Shown here: piece by piece, positions 1-8,607 of the stretch
Position numbering within the stretch: position 1 is the stretch's first letter
Layout of the letters: the number at the start of each line of letters is the position of its first letter
Assembly: GCA_021784205.1 (NCBI GenBank)
Contig: JAJXTB010000074.1
Coordinates: 1-13,972 of the forward strand
Source of the DNA: Actinomycetes bacterium
GTDB lineage: Bacteria > Actinomycetota > Acidimicrobiia > Acidimicrobiales > RAAP-2
Reading direction: 5' to 3'
DNA length: 13,972 nucleotides
The notes under the pieces: generated by a model
What the model saw: the letters and a program-made list of their open reading frames with translations, nothing else
What the model was told of the DNA's origin: nothing
The model's database searches: none
Translations under genes and position numbers: made by a program

Positions 1-516
1 AAGAACACCGAGATCCAGGCGCTGATCGCCGCCATCGGCGCGGGCGTCGAGGCGGACTTCGACGTGTCCAAGATCCGCTACGACAAGATCATCCTGCTCG
101 CCGACGCCGACGTTGACGGCAGCCACATTCGCACCCTGTTGCTGACGTTCTTCTTTCGCCAGATGACCGAGCTGGTCAACAACGGTCACGTCTACGTGGC
201 CCAACCCCCGTTGTATTCGACGCTGGTGGGCAAGGAGAAGGTCTACCTTCGCGACGACGCGGCCAAGTCCCAGTTCCTCGTCGAGCACCCCGACCACAAG
301 AACGATTTCCAGCGCCTGAAGGGCCTGGGCGAGATGGACTACGACGAACTCAAAGAGACAACGATGGACCCCACCAAGCGTGCGCTGTTGCAGATCACGG
401 TTGAACAGGCCGCCCTCGCCGACGAGGTCTGCTCGATCCTGATGGGTGACGACGTCCCCCAGCGGCGTCACTTCATCCAGACGAACGCCAAAGACGTCCG
501 GTTCCTGGATATCTAG
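1..516 (+). CDS. gyrB: DNA gyrase subunit B, C-terminal part (5' end outside window)
   Basis: This is the last 171 codons of gyrase B, the ATPase/TOPRIM subunit that with GyrA introduces negative supercoils into DNA. The fragment opens inside the TOPRIM domain. DADVDG, at fragment residues 35-40, carries the Mg2+-binding acidic residues and is followed by SHIRTLLL. The C-terminal signature GLGEM and the Asp-rich stretch after it (around residues 115-125) are typical, and the protein ends at RFLDI, the usual bacterial GyrB terminus. The frame is open from base 1. The TAG stop at 514-516 is followed almost at once by GGAGAG, which serves as the gyrA ribosome site, so gyrB and gyrA are very probably one transcript. 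Nothing is missing at the 3' end. Identification is secure. Confidence 0.97.
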   Translation, partial: KNTEIQALIAAIGAGVEADFDVSKIRYDKIILLADADVDGSHIRTLLLTFFFRQMTELVNNGHVYVAQPPLYSTLVGKEKVYLRDDAAKSQFLVEHPDHKNDFQRLKGLGEMDYDELKETTMDPTKRALLQITVEQAALADEVCSILMGDDVPQRRHFIQTNAKDVRFLDI

Positions 517-524
517 GAGAGACC

Positions 525-2990
525 ATGGCCCGCAAGACCCCGCCTCCCACGCCCGATCCCGACGAGGTACTCGGCTACATCGAGCCCATCGAGATCAACC
601 TCGAGATGGAGCGCTCCTTCCTCGAGTACTCCATGTCGGTCATCGTCAGCCGCGCCCTGCCCGACGCGCGTGATGGTCTCAAGCCCGTGCACCGTCGAAT
701 CCTGTATTCGATGTTCGACCAGGGGCTTCGTCCCGACCGTCCGCATACTAAGTGCGCGAAGGTCGTCGGCGAGGTGATGGGCACCTACCACCCCCACGGG
801 GACTCGGCGATCTACGACGCGCTCGTGCGCATGGTCCAGGACTTCGCCATGCGCCACCCGCTGATCAGCGGCCATGGCAACTTCGGCGGCACTGGACCCA
901 ACGAGGGTGCCGCGGCGATGCGCTACACGGAGTGCCGTCTCGCCCCGCTCGCCCTCGAGTTGCTCGACTCCATCGACGAGGAGACTGTCGACTTCGAGCC
1001 CAACTACGACAACTCGACGATGCAGCCCACCGTGCTGCCGTCGCGCTTTCCTAACCTGCTGGTCAACGGCTCCCAGGGGATCGCGGTGGGCATGGCGACC
1101 AAGATCCCGCCGCACAACCTGCGCGAAGTGATCGACGCCGCCCTACACCTACTCACTAACCCGCAGGCCACCCCCGACGAGTTGATGGCCTTCGTGAAGG
1201 GTCCGGACTTTCCCACCGGCGCGCAGATCCTCGGCCGCCAGGGCATCCTCGACGCGTATCGCACGGGCCGCGGCTCGGTGAAGATGCGCGCGGTGGCTGA
1301 GATCGACGAGCACCGTGGGTTCACGCGCATCGTCGTCACCGAGTTCCCCTACGAGGTTTCGGTCGAATCGATCGAAGAGAAAATCGAGGAACTGGTCAAG
1401 AACGGCGAGCTCGACGGCGTCGCCGAGGTCCAGAACGACTCCGCGGGCCGCCAGGCCCGTCTCGTGATCCGCTTGAAGCGCGACGCCAACGCCAACGTGG
1501 TGCTGAACAAGCTGTACAAGAACACGTCGCTGCAGACGACCTTCGCGGTCAACATGCTGGCCCTGGTCGATGGCGTGCCGCGCACGCTGAACCTCGCCCA
1601 GGCGCTGGGTCACTACATCGACCACCAGATTGACGTGGTCACGCGCCGTACTCGCTTCCGCCTGGCCAAGGCGCAGGCGAGGGCGCACATCGTCGAGGGC
1701 CTTTTGAAGGCCATCGACATGCTCGACGCGGTCATTGCGGCGATCCGCGCTTCCGACGACCGACCGTCGGCGCGCACGGCCCTGATGGCGGCACCCTTCG
1801 AGTTCTCCGAGGAGCAGGCCAACCACATCTTGGACATGACCCTGGGACGCTTGACGCGCCTCGGGCGTCGCGAGCTCGACGAGGAGATGGCGCGCCTGCG
1901 CGAGACGATCGCCGAGCTCGAGGCGATTCTCGCCTCCGACATCCGCCTGCGCTCGGTTATCGCCGAGGAGATGGCGGCGATTCGCGACAAGTACGCGAAC
2001 GACCGCGTCACCCAGATCGTCAACGACCCGGGCGAGCTCGGCGCCGAGGACCTCATCGACGACGAGGACATCGTGATCACGATGACCCGCGCCGGCTATG
2101 TCAAGTCGGTGGCAGCCGACGCCTTTCGCGTCCAGGGCCGCGGCGGGCGCGGCGTCCAGGGCGCGAAGCTGCGCGACGAGGACTTCGTGGACCAGATCCT
2201 GCACACGACGACCCACGCCTACGTTCTCTTGTTCTCCAACCGCGGCCGGGTGTTCCGACTGCGCGGCCACGAGATCCCGATGAAGGACCGCACCGCCAAG
2301 GGCACCGCGATCGTGAACCTGCTCAACCTGTCGCCGGGCGAGTCGATCCAGGCCATTGTGACGACCAAGGACTTCCCCGACGACAAGTTTTTGGTTTTTG
2401 CGACCAAGAACGGCACGGTCAAGAAGACGGCCTTCAGCGAGTACGACAAGTCGCGCCGCGAGGGCTGGATCGCGATCAACCTACGCGAGGGTGACGAGGT
2501 CGTGCGCGTCGTGGCCACGAGCGGCACCGATGACCTCATGATGGTCACCTATCGCGGCGTGTCGATCCGCTTCTCTGAGACCGAGGTTCGCGAGATGGGT
2601 CGTGACGCGACTGGCGTGCGCGGCGTGAAGCTCAAGGACGACGACCGGGCGATCTCGCTGGACGTGGTGAGCGACGACGCGGATCTCTTCCTTGTGACCA
2701 ATACCGGTTTTGGCAAGCGTGTCAAGACCGAGCGCTTCAATCGCCAGGGCCGTGGCGGCCAGGGTGTGCGCGCGATCCGCCTGACCGCCGCGCGCGGCTT
2801 CGTCGTCGCGGCGCTGATGGTGCGCCTCGCCGACGAGGTGCTGCTCGCTTCCTCGGGCGGCGTGCTGATCCGCGTGCCCGTGCGTGAGGTGACCTCGCAG
2901 GGTCGCGACGCGACCGGCGTGCGGGTGATGAACCTCGACGAGGGCCACCAGGTGGCGACCGCCGCGGTCGTGCCCGCCGACGAGGCTTAG
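525..2990 (+). CDS. gyrA: DNA gyrase subunit A
   Basis: The 821-residue breakage-reunion subunit of DNA gyrase. The catalytic tyrosine is Tyr134, in [11 protein letters not shown]. The quinolone-determining stretch reads [10 protein letters not shown] (residues 89-98), with Ser94 and Asp98 at the positions of E. coli Ser83 and Asp87, so no classical fluoroquinolone-resistance substitution is present. The C-terminal DNA-wrapping domain starts around residue 500. It has a GyrA-box-like QGRGGRG at 537-543 instead of the textbook QRRGGRG, and a second copy QGRGGQG at 741-747, as expected of beta-pinwheel blades. The start ATG lies 8 nt after the gyrB stop, with GGAGAG at 516-521. The length is normal. 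Its stop overlaps the stop of the convergent downstream gene. Confidence 0.97.
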   Translation: MARKTPPPTPDPDEVLGYIEPIEINLEMERSFLEYSMSVIVSRALPDARDGLKPVHRRILYSMFDQGLRPDRPHTKCAKVVGEVMGTYHPHGDSAIYDALVRMVQDFAMRHPLISGHGNFGGTGPNEGAAAMRYTECRLAPLALELLDSIDEETVDFEPNYDNSTMQPTVLPSRFPNLLVNGSQGIAVGMATKIPPHNLREVIDAALHLLTNPQATPDELMAFVKGPDFPTGAQILGRQGILDAYRTGRGSVKMRAVAEIDEHRGFTRIVVTEFPYEVSVESIEEKIEELVKNGELDGVAEVQNDSAGRQARLVIRLKRDANANVVLNKLYKNTSLQTTFAVNMLALVDGVPRTLNLAQALGHYIDHQIDVVTRRTRFRLAKAQARAHIVEGLLKAIDMLDAVIAAIRASDDRPSARTALMAAPFEFSEEQANHILDMTLGRLTRLGRRELDEEMARLRETIAELEAILASDIRLRSVIAEEMAAIRDKYANDRVTQIVNDPGELGAEDLIDDEDIVITMTRAGYVKSVAADAFRVQGRGGRGVQGAKLRDEDFVDQILHTTTHAYVLLFSNRGRVFRLRGHEIPMKDRTAKGTAIVNLLNLSPGESIQAIVTTKDFPDDKFLVFATKNGTVKKTAFSEYDKSRREGWIAINLREGDEVVRVVATSGTDDLMMVTYRGVSIRFSETEVREMGRDATGVRGVKLKDDDRAISLDVVSDDADLFLVTNTGFGKRVKTERFNRQGRGGQGVRAIRLTAARGFVVAALMVRLADEVLLASSGGVLIRVPVREVTSQGRDATGVRVMNLDEGHQVATAAVVPADEA

Positions 2991-3637
2991 AGATCCTCGC
3001 GACGGGCCCACGCCCGGTTCAGCGCGTCGTAGAACGCGTCGGCTCCCTGGGCTCCGCTGACCAGGAACGCGGAGTCGAGCACGAGAGCCGGTACGCCGCG
3101 CAGGCCCAGCTGGCTCGCGCGTGCCTCGTCGCGACGCACCTCCCCGGCGAAGTCATCGCCGCTCCACAGCTCCGCGCTGCCCGTGACGCCGACGGCCTTG
3201 GCGATTTCGTCAAGCACCGCGTGATCGCTCACGAGTCGGGCCTCGCTGAAGTGGGCGTGATAGAGCGCGTCGAGCATCGCCTCGGCGCGGCCCTGGGTGG
3301 CGGCGAAGGCGATCAGGCGGTGCGCGTCGAAGGTGTTGGCCGGTCGGGTCGCCGCCAGTGACCAGGTCATCCCGTGGGTGGCCGCCTGAGCCTCGAGGCG
3401 TGCGTGCATCTCGGCGACCTGCTCGAGGGATATCGAGTACTTCTCGGCCAGCATCTCCGGATTGCTGAGCGCGGGCACGGCCGGCAGCGACGGGTCGAGC
3501 TCGAAGGCCCGATGGATCAGCACCACCTCGTCGGCGTGCTCGAAGCGGGCCAACGCGTCCGCCAGTTGGTGGCGGCCGAGGTTGCAGAACGGGCAGACGA
3601 CGTCAGCCCAGAGATCGAGGACGAGAGGAACAGACAC
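2987..3637 (-). CDS. DsbA-family thiol oxidoreductase, FrnE-like
   Basis: A 216-residue thioredoxin-fold protein of the DsbA/FrnE family, which contains cytoplasmic dithiol oxidoreductases and isomerases. The redox motif CPFC is at residues 15-18, right after the first beta strand. NTFDAHRL (101-108) is typical of FrnE-like proteins, and the cis-proline loop GVPA is at 181-184, followed by SGAQ. No signal peptide is visible, so a cytoplasmic location is expected. I chose the GTG at 3637-3635 because it is preceded by AAGGA with a 7-nt gap and places the fold at the N-terminus. The frame stays open further upstream to 3778, but that extension is Arg/Ser-rich and lies over the divergent CoA-transferase gene. 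The stop codon overlaps the gyrA stop. The physiological substrate is unknown. Confidence 0.88.
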   Translation of the reverse strand: MSVPLVLDLWADVVCPFCNLGRHQLADALARFEHADEVVLIHRAFELDPSLPAVPALSNPEMLAEKYSISLEQVAEMHARLEAQAATHGMTWSLAATRPANTFDAHRLIAFAATQGRAEAMLDALYHAHFSEARLVSDHAVLDEIAKAVGVTGSAELWSGDDFAGEVRRDEARASQLGLRGVPALVLDSAFLVSGAQGADAFYDALNRAWARREDL

Positions 3638-3645
3638 GGGAAAAT

Positions 3646-3682
3646 CCTTGCACAGCAAGGCTCGTCGGGCAGAATGTTGCGA
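3646..3682 (+). promoter_or_regulatory. Candidate promoter of the CoA-transferase gene, leaderless
   Basis: TTGCAC (3648-3653), a 16-nt spacer and CAGAAT (3670-3675) end 6 nt before the ATG at 3682. That is the spacing expected when transcription starts at the start codon itself. No ribosome site precedes this ATG. An inverted repeat, CCTTG-CACAG-CAAGG (3646-3660), overlaps the -35 box and sits only 8 bp from the divergent GTG, so it could be an operator shared by both genes. Confidence 0.4.
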
Positions 3683-4977
3683 TGACGGCTTGCGAGATGA
3701 CCGCAGACGAGGCGGTGGCGCTGATCGGCGCGCGCGACAGTGTGGGTTTCGGACTGGTGACCGCGACGCCGACGGCACTCTTTGGCGCCCTCTCGCGTCG
3801 CAGCGACTGGGAGGACCTGACGATCTGCGGCGGCCTGTCGCTCGGTCACCACGAGGTCTTCTTGCACCCCAATGTCCACTACCGCTGTCAGTTCATGGGC
3901 GGGGCCGATCGCGCCTACAAGGCGGCCGGCGCCGACGTGCAGTACGTGCCGTCGTTCTTTCGCCACTACGGCGTGATGATGGAGCGCCTGGGGATCCGCG
4001 TGATGATGCTCGCCGGCTCGATGCCCGACGCCAACGGTGACATCTCGGTTTCGCTCTACAACGGCGCGACGCTCGAAGAGTGCCGGCGCGCCGGGCGCGA
4101 TCCCGAGCGCCTCTTGCTCGTCGAGGTGTCGCCGCACTACCCGCGCACGCCGGGTCTCGCCGGGCACGCCAACACGGTCAACGTCGCCGAGGTCGACGCC
4201 CTGGTCGTGACCGACCAGGAGCCCGTCGTCTTTCCCAACGATCCCGGTACCCCCGAGGACGCGGCGATCGCCGCCTTCGCGGCCGAATTCATCCCCGACG
4301 GCGCCACGCTGCAGACGGGCATCGGAGCGGTGCCGAACCTCGTCGCCCACGCCCTGGCCGAAGGTCCCGGCGGGAACTACGGCGTGCACTCCGAGATGTT
4401 CACCGACGGCCTCTACCAGCTGATCAAGGCCGGAAAGGTGGATAACTCGAGAAAGACTTTGCACCCCGGTCAGTGCGTGATCACCTTCGCCGGCGGCTCG
4501 CGCGAGACCTACGACTTCCTCCACGAGAACCCCATGATCGCGATGGCCCCGGTGACCTACACCAACGATCCCACGGTGATCGCCCAGAACTACCGGATGG
4601 TCTGCATCAACTCGGCTCTCGAGATTGACCTGCTCGGACAGATCGGCGCGGACTCGATCGGCGCGCGACAGTTCTCCGGGGTCGGCGGACACCAGGACTT
4701 CATCGAGGGCACGTCGCTCTCGACCGATCACGTCTCGTTGGTGTGCCTGCAGTCGACGGCGAGCGTGGGCGGGGAGCTGGTGAGCCGGATCGTGCCCTCC
4801 ATGAGCCGATTCGCCTCGGTCACCTCGCCGCGCCAGCTGGCCGGAGTGATCGTCACCGAGTACGGCGCGGCGGACCTGCGGGGCCGAACGGTGCGCGAGC
4901 GGGCGATCGCCCTGGCAGGCATCGCTCACCCGGATTTCCGCGACGAACTGATGGAGGTCGCGCGCCTCCTAGGCTAG
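3682..4977 (+). CDS. Acetyl-CoA hydrolase / 4-hydroxybutyrate CoA-transferase family protein
   Basis: A 431-residue member of the acetyl-CoA hydrolase/transferase family, which moves CoA between acyl-CoA and a carboxylate (for example acetyl-CoA and 4-hydroxybutyrate, succinate or propionate) through a glutamyl-CoA thioester. The catalytic glutamate is in GVHSEMFTDG. Counted from this start it is Glu238, the same number as the catalytic Glu of the clostridial 4-hydroxybutyrate CoA-transferase, which supports the chosen start. Other family marks are LQTGIGAVPN (about 210-219), GVGGHQDF (about 333-340) and EYGAADLRGRT near the C-terminus. The protein is soluble. A second ATG at 3697 is possible. 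The stop is 4 nt from the GTG of the next gene, suggesting a bicistron with the ABC-F ATPase. The exact substrate cannot be read from sequence. Confidence 0.9.
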   Translation: MTACEMTADEAVALIGARDSVGFGLVTATPTALFGALSRRSDWEDLTICGGLSLGHHEVFLHPNVHYRCQFMGGADRAYKAAGADVQYVPSFFRHYGVMMERLGIRVMMLAGSMPDANGDISVSLYNGATLEECRRAGRDPERLLLVEVSPHYPRTPGLAGHANTVNVAEVDALVVTDQEPVVFPNDPGTPEDAAIAAFAAEFIPDGATLQTGIGAVPNLVAHALAEGPGGNYGVHSEMFTDGLYQLIKAGKVDNSRKTLHPGQCVITFAGGSRETYDFLHENPMIAMAPVTYTNDPTVIAQNYRMVCINSALEIDLLGQIGADSIGARQFSGVGGHQDFIEGTSLSTDHVSLVCLQSTASVGGELVSRIVPSMSRFASVTSPRQLAGVIVTEYGAADLRGRTVRERAIALAGIAHPDFRDELMEVARLLG

Positions 4978-4981
4978 ATCG

Positions 4982-6580
4982 GTGCTTATCGTCCGCGACC
5001 TGGGAATCGAAATCGGCGCGCGACGACTGCTCGCGCCGGTCTCCTTCACGGTCGGCGACGGCGAGAAGGTGGGACTGGTCGGGCGAAACGGGGCCGGCAA
5101 GTCGACGCTGCTCTCAGTGCTGCTCGGCGAGCACCCCGAGCACCTTCGCATCACTGGCACCGTCGCGACCCAGGGGGCGGTCTCGCACCTGCCCCAGGAG
5201 CCGGTGCCCGGGGGACTGGGGGTCGAGCCGATCGGTCTCTCGCACGTCCTCTCGGCGCGCGGTCTCGACCAGCTCGACGCGGACATGCAGCACGCGCGTC
5301 ACGAACTCGCCGCCAATCCGGTCGAGGAAACCATCGAGCGCTTCACAAGTCTGGAGGCGCAGTTTCGCGAGCGCGGTGGCTACGAGGCCGAGTCCGAGGT
5401 CGCGCGCCTGGCCGACGGACTGGGTCTCGCCGAGGATCTTTTGCTCGAGGACCTGGGATCCCTCTCGGGAGGTCAGCGCCGCCGCGTCGATCTGATGCGC
5501 GTGCTCTACGAGCAGCCCGAGATGATGATCCTCGACGAGCCGACCAATCACCTGGACCGCGCGGCCAAGCGCTGGCTCTTCGACGAGCTCGAGCGCTTCC
5601 GGGGCACCGTTCTCGTGATCAGCCACGACCTACCGCTGCTGGACAAGGCGATCGACCGGGTTCTCTCCTTGCGCGAGGGCCAGCTGCGCGAGTACAAGGG
5701 CAACTACTCGAAGTACCTCGAGCAAGAGGAGGTCCAGATCGCCGGCGAGGAGAAGCTCGCCGCCGCCCAGGACTCGGAGATCCATCGCCTGAAGTCCCTG
5801 GCGGACTCGATGCGCGGCCAGACCGAGAAGCGTGCGCGACTGGCCAAGGTCCTGGACCGGCGCGTGGACAAGATGCGCGACAACCGCGTCGAGGTGACCA
5901 AGCGCGAGCGCTCCGTGACCTTTAAGCTGCCGTCCCCGCCGCGCAGCGGCGACGTGCCGATGACCGTCGAGCACGTCGCCGTGCGATACGGCAGCCAGCA
6001 GGTGCTGCGCGACGTGAACTTCATCACGCGCCGCGGAGATCGCATCGTCATCGTGGGCAAGAACGGCGCGGGAAAGTCCTCGCTGCTGCGCTGCCTCGCG
6101 GGCACCCAGCTATCCTCGGGCGGCGTGGTGAAGTTCGGCGCCAACGTCGAGGTCGGTTATTTCGCCCAGGAGCACGAGCAGCTCGACTTCGACAAGACGG
6201 TGCTCGCGCACCTCGACAACGCCACCGTGCCCACCGACGTCGGTCGGCGCAGCCTGCTGGGCGCGTTCGGACTCAAGGGCTCGGCCGCGCACCAGCTGCC
6301 CGGCACGCTCTCGGGCGGCGAGCGCGCGAAGCTGGCCTTGGCGATCCTGGCAGCGTCCAATGCCAACCTGCTGCTCCTGGACGAGCCCACCAACAACTTG
6401 GATCCGGCGAGCGTCGAGGCCCTGGGAGTGATGATGCGCTCGTGGAAGGGGACGATCGTCGCCGTGAGCCACGAGCGCGGCTTCGTCGAGGCCCTCGAGC
6501 CCACGCACGCGGTGCTGCTGCCCGAGGAGTTCTTCGACCTGTGGCGTGACGACTACATGGATCTCATCGAGCGCCGTTAG
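4982..6580 (+). CDS. ABC-F family ATPase (ribosome-associated type)
   Basis: A 532-residue protein with two ABC ATPase domains and no membrane segments, the layout of ABC-F proteins (EttA, Uup, YkpA-like and antibiotic-resistance factors) that act on the ribosome. Domain 1 has Walker A GRNGAGKST at about 34-42, signature LSGGQ at about 161 and Walker B ILDEPTNHLD at about 183. A charged coiled-coil linker (about 240-310, with a KRARLAKVLDRR stretch) joins it to domain 2, with GKNGAGKSS at about 359, LSGGE at about 442 and LLLDEPTNNLD at about 464. All catalytic motifs are present in both halves. The GTG start lies 4 nt after the upstream stop, implying translational coupling. Housekeeping translation factor and resistance roles cannot be told apart here. 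Confidence 0.9.
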   Translation: MLIVRDLGIEIGARRLLAPVSFTVGDGEKVGLVGRNGAGKSTLLSVLLGEHPEHLRITGTVATQGAVSHLPQEPVPGGLGVEPIGLSHVLSARGLDQLDADMQHARHELAANPVEETIERFTSLEAQFRERGGYEAESEVARLADGLGLAEDLLLEDLGSLSGGQRRRVDLMRVLYEQPEMMILDEPTNHLDRAAKRWLFDELERFRGTVLVISHDLPLLDKAIDRVLSLREGQLREYKGNYSKYLEQEEVQIAGEEKLAAAQDSEIHRLKSLADSMRGQTEKRARLAKVLDRRVDKMRDNRVEVTKRERSVTFKLPSPPRSGDVPMTVEHVAVRYGSQQVLRDVNFITRRGDRIVIVGKNGAGKSSLLRCLAGTQLSSGGVVKFGANVEVGYFAQEHEQLDFDKTVLAHLDNATVPTDVGRRSLLGAFGLKGSAAHQLPGTLSGGERAKLALAILAASNANLLLLDEPTNNLDPASVEALGVMMRSWKGTIVAVSHERGFVEALEPTHAVLLPEEFFDLWRDDYMDLIERR

Positions 6581-6614
6581 CTCCTCGCCGGCCAGACCTC
6601 TACGGGGCGAGGGG
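6581..6614. terminator. Possible shared terminator hairpin between convergent genes
   Basis: CTCGCC (6584-6589) can pair with GGCGAG (6606-6611) across a 16-nt loop, covering the 19-bp gap and the last codons of the minus-strand gene. It has no T-tract on either strand and the stem is only 6 bp, so this is a weak candidate. Confidence 0.2.
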
Positions 6615-7016
6615 AGTGGCCTCGTCGTCGTCCGCACTGGCTTCGCGCACCGACTCGTGGTGGGCGATCTGTCCAAGCTCTCGCTCGATGAGCTCGGCCT
6701 CGTCGGCGAACTCGATGTGCACGAGGTGGTCGTCGGCGTGCGGCGAGGATCGGATCAGCTCGTCGAGCTTGAGCTGCAGAGCGATCTGGTGGCGGTACTG
6801 GGTGTGCTGGATGACGAACAGCATCACCAGGGTGATCGACTCCACCACGGTGGCGAACGCGGTCTGCCATCGGCCGGGGAATCCCGCCACGGAGATGACC
6901 AGGAGAAAGATCAGCGTGACGCCTACCACCAGCGCCGCCGCGCCCGAGCGTGATGTGACATCACCGACCCACTGGAGGATGCGGCTGATGCGCTGTTGCA
7001 GGGAGGAGCGTTCCAC
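6600..7016 (-). CDS. Small membrane protein, low-affinity iron permease family
   Basis: A 138-residue protein with two hydrophobic segments, at about residues 26-45 and 52-70. Directly after the second comes QHTQYRHQIALQLKLDELI (70-88), the most recognisable stretch of the low-affinity iron permease family (fungal Fet4-related, with short bacterial members). The bacterial proteins are usually this short and their transport function is unproven. The N-terminus is amphipathic and basic. The C-terminal third (about 91-130) is acidic and probably cytoplasmic. The start is GTG at 7016-7014, with a weak GGAA 8 nt upstream. It is convergent with the ABC-F gene. A 16-bp perfect palindrome lies 23 bp upstream of its start. 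Family assignment is fairly good; the function is inferred only. Confidence 0.75.
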   Translation of the reverse strand: MERSSLQQRISRILQWVGDVTSRSGAAALVVGVTLIFLLVISVAGFPGRWQTAFATVVESITLVMLFVIQHTQYRHQIALQLKLDELIRSSPHADDHLVHIEFADEAELIERELGQIAHHESVREASADDDEATPLAP

Positions 7017-7038
7017 GGCGCTAGTTCCGTTGACGCCG

Positions 7039-7054
7039 CGCGCGTCGACGCGCG
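7039..7054. promoter_or_regulatory. 16-bp perfect palindrome, candidate operator
   Basis: CGCGCGTCGACGCGCG is fully self-complementary and sits 23-38 bp upstream of the minus-strand permease-like start. That is a plausible operator position, but palindromes of G and C are not rare in DNA of this composition. Confidence 0.25.
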
Positions 7055-7342
7055 TCGCCTACGCGCCGAAGCGGTGCGCGCGGTCCCTGGACCGTGGGCG
7101 AACACGTCGGTGCCGCGGACCCTGCAGGAGGCCCCGTCAGTTCGACGTCGCCGACGCCCCGTGACCTATCGGCAAGGGCGGCGCTCGAGAACCACGGAGC
7201 GTCGGCGACGAAGTGACCGCAGCACGGCGGACGAGTTGAGAAGGGTACGCGTCGTTCATCGGACCACGACGGGGCGAGTGCGACGGCGTCGTTGCTCGCA
7301 GAGATAGGTGATGGGGTCATGAAACTCCTCGGACGGCCGGAT

Positions 7343-7361
7343 GGCCGCAATTGATGCGGCC
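7343..7361. promoter_or_regulatory. Inverted repeat upstream of the winged-helix gene, candidate operator
   Basis: GGCCGCA, a 5-bp ATTGA spacer, then TGCGGCC. The 7-bp arms are perfect. The site lies about 27 bp upstream of the -10-like TACACT at 7388-7393, where a repressor or activator could act. Autoregulation by the adjacent winged-helix protein is possible but not shown. Confidence 0.3.
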
Positions 7362-7393
7362 GGTCGTCTGGAGCTGCGAAGTCAGACTACACT

Positions 7394-7726
7394 ATGAAAT
7401 TAGTGACAAGAAATAAAGTTCAAATATCTGCGCCGCGGGCCACTCCCGAGTGGAGCCTGCTCACCAAGCACGGGCGGGTCCTTTTGAGCGTGGCGCGCGA
7501 TCCTCAGATGCGACTGCGCGACATCGCCGTGGCCGTCGATCTGACTGAACGTCGGGTCCACACGATCCTGAGTGACCTCGTCGAGTCGGGTCACGTGATC
7601 AAGGCGAAGGACGGTCGGCGTAATCGCTACGAGGTCAACGGTCAGCAGCCCGTGCCGGACTTCGTCGCCCAGATCCACCCCATCAGCGAGTTCGTCCAGT
7701 TGCTCGCGCCCGAAACTCCGACGTGA
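7394..7726 (+). CDS. Winged helix-turn-helix transcriptional regulator
   Basis: A short protein (110 residues from the ATG) built almost entirely of one winged-helix domain of the MarR/ArsR-like type. WSLLTKHGRVLLSVARDP forms helix 1. RLRDIAVAVDLTERRVHTILSDLVESGHV (about 37-65) is the helix-turn-helix. KDGRRNRYEVN (about 69-79) is the wing hairpin. There is no obvious ligand domain, and no cysteine or histidine metal site. A -10-like TACACT abuts the ATG at 7394, which would leave that ATG outside the transcript. The in-frame GTG at 7403 is therefore a credible leaderless start giving 107 residues. The stop at 7724-7726 is followed with no gap by the ATG of the next gene, so the two are probably cotranscribed. 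Its target is unknown. Confidence 0.8.
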   Translation: MKLVTRNKVQISAPRATPEWSLLTKHGRVLLSVARDPQMRLRDIAVAVDLTERRVHTILSDLVESGHVIKAKDGRRNRYEVNGQQPVPDFVAQIHPISEFVQLLAPETPT

Positions 7727-8518
7727 ATGCCGTTGGTGTCTCGTCACTACGTGGCGACGTGTGATGAGCGTTGGACTGTGTCGGCGAGCACCGTGACGTC
7801 TCGCCGGCTGTTGCACATTTTTGACCTCATGGCGCTGGGCGAGAGCGACGGGACACACGGGCTCTTGTGCTCGGTGGCCGCGGAGGTGACCGGGCTGAGC
7901 GGCGCGATGATCGTTCTCGCGTCGAGCTTTCCCGCGATGACGGGTTACTGCGCCAGTGGCAGTGCCGGTCCGGCGCTGATGGACCTCGAGATGACCATCG
8001 GCGAAGGACCCTGCGTTGAAGCGTATCGATCGGAGATCGCGGTCGAAGAGGGCGATCTACGCGCCTCACTCAACGTGAACTGGCAGTCCTATGCGGCCTC
8101 GGCGGTGGCCCTTGGCGCTCGAGCCGTGTTCGGATTCCCCGTGCGCATGGGCACGGTGCGCCTCGGCGCACTCGGCCTCTACCGCGATCGAACGGGACCT
8201 TTAAGCGAGGAACAGGTGACCGACGCCTTCTTGTTGGCGTCGGTGATTGGACGCGCGGTGCTGACACTGCAGGCAGGCGCCGCCCCTGGTTCGCTCTCCT
8301 CGGAGTTGCTCGATGAGGCGATGTTCGACTTCTCCCTTCATCAGGCGGCCGGAATGATCGCCGCTCAGGGCGAGATGTCGGTCAAGGACGCGATCGTGGC
8401 GCTGCGCATGCACGCTTTCGCCGAAAGCCAGAGCCTTTCGGACGTGACGGCGAGCGTGATCGCACGTCACTTGCACTACCAGCTCAAGGGGAGAATCTGG
8501 CTGAAGGACAGCCAATGA
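7727..8518 (+). CDS. GAF-ANTAR domain regulator (first of two)
   Basis: A 263-residue protein with a GAF sensory domain (about 30-182, core motif GEGPC at 92-96) and a C-terminal ANTAR RNA-binding domain (about 202-248, with QAAGMIAAQ and LRMHAFAESQSLSDV). ANTAR proteins usually work as antiterminators that bind paired hexaloop hairpins in mRNA, with the GAF domain sensing a small ligand or redox state. The ANTAR domain is slightly divergent: it has QAAGM where QAKGM is common. The start is uncertain. The ATG at 7727 touches the upstream stop and has no ribosome site, fitting translational coupling, while a GTG at 7793 would begin just before the GAF domain. No transmembrane segment is seen. 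The neighbours suggest one signalling unit with the winged-helix gene and the next GAF-ANTAR gene. Confidence 0.85.
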   Translation: MPLVSRHYVATCDERWTVSASTVTSRRLLHIFDLMALGESDGTHGLLCSVAAEVTGLSGAMIVLASSFPAMTGYCASGSAGPALMDLEMTIGEGPCVEAYRSEIAVEEGDLRASLNVNWQSYAASAVALGARAVFGFPVRMGTVRLGALGLYRDRTGPLSEEQVTDAFLLASVIGRAVLTLQAGAAPGSLSSELLDEAMFDFSLHQAAGMIAAQGEMSVKDAIVALRMHAFAESQSLSDVTASVIARHLHYQLKGRIWLKDSQ

Positions 8519-8538
8519 ACGCCTTCGCAGCTTCGTAT

Positions 8539-8557
8539 CCCTGGCGGACCGCCATGG
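8539..8557. promoter_or_regulatory. Interrupted palindrome in the leader of the second GAF-ANTAR gene
   Basis: The arms CCcTGGCGG and CCGCCAtGG flank a central A, with 8 of 9 positions paired. It lies in the 89-bp gap between the two GAF-ANTAR genes, so it may be an operator or an RNA hairpin. The loop is far too small for an ANTAR-type hexaloop target. Confidence 0.3.
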
Positions 8558-8607
8558 CAAACTACAACTGGTGTCTGCACTGCAGCGCACCGAAGAGAGG
8601 CTGAATA

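Larger units (their letters stand above)
7017..7393. other. Gene-free stretch between divergent genes
   Basis: About 380 bp with no convincing coding region. Frames on both strands are low-complexity, Arg-rich GC artefacts. It must hold the promoters of two divergent genes. Visible structure is a perfect palindrome CGCGCGTCGACGCGCG (7039-7054) near the minus-strand start, and a hairpin GGCCGCA-ATTGA-TGCGGCC (7343-7361) near the plus-strand start. I see no RNA gene and no mobile-element remnant. Confidence 0.6.

Noticed and set aside
89..1000. Quinolone-resistance substitutions in gyrA.
   Set aside because: The key positions read Ser94 and Asp98 (E. coli Ser83 and Asp87), the susceptible-type residues.
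513..1115. Long reverse-strand frames opposite gyrA, for example 513-1115 and 1149-2270.
   Set aside because: They are rich in Arg, His, Val and Gly and simply mirror the codon bias of gyrA. No domain or ribosome site supports them.
3517..4929. A 470-codon reverse-strand frame opposite the CoA-transferase gene.
   Set aside because: It is an antisense shadow with no recognisable motif, and it overlaps both a verified enzyme gene and the oxidoreductase start.
7021..7350. A 109-codon reverse-strand frame in the 7017-7393 gap.
   Set aside because: Low-complexity Arg/Ser/Pro composition, no ribosome site and no family resemblance; the region is better read as divergent regulatory DNA.
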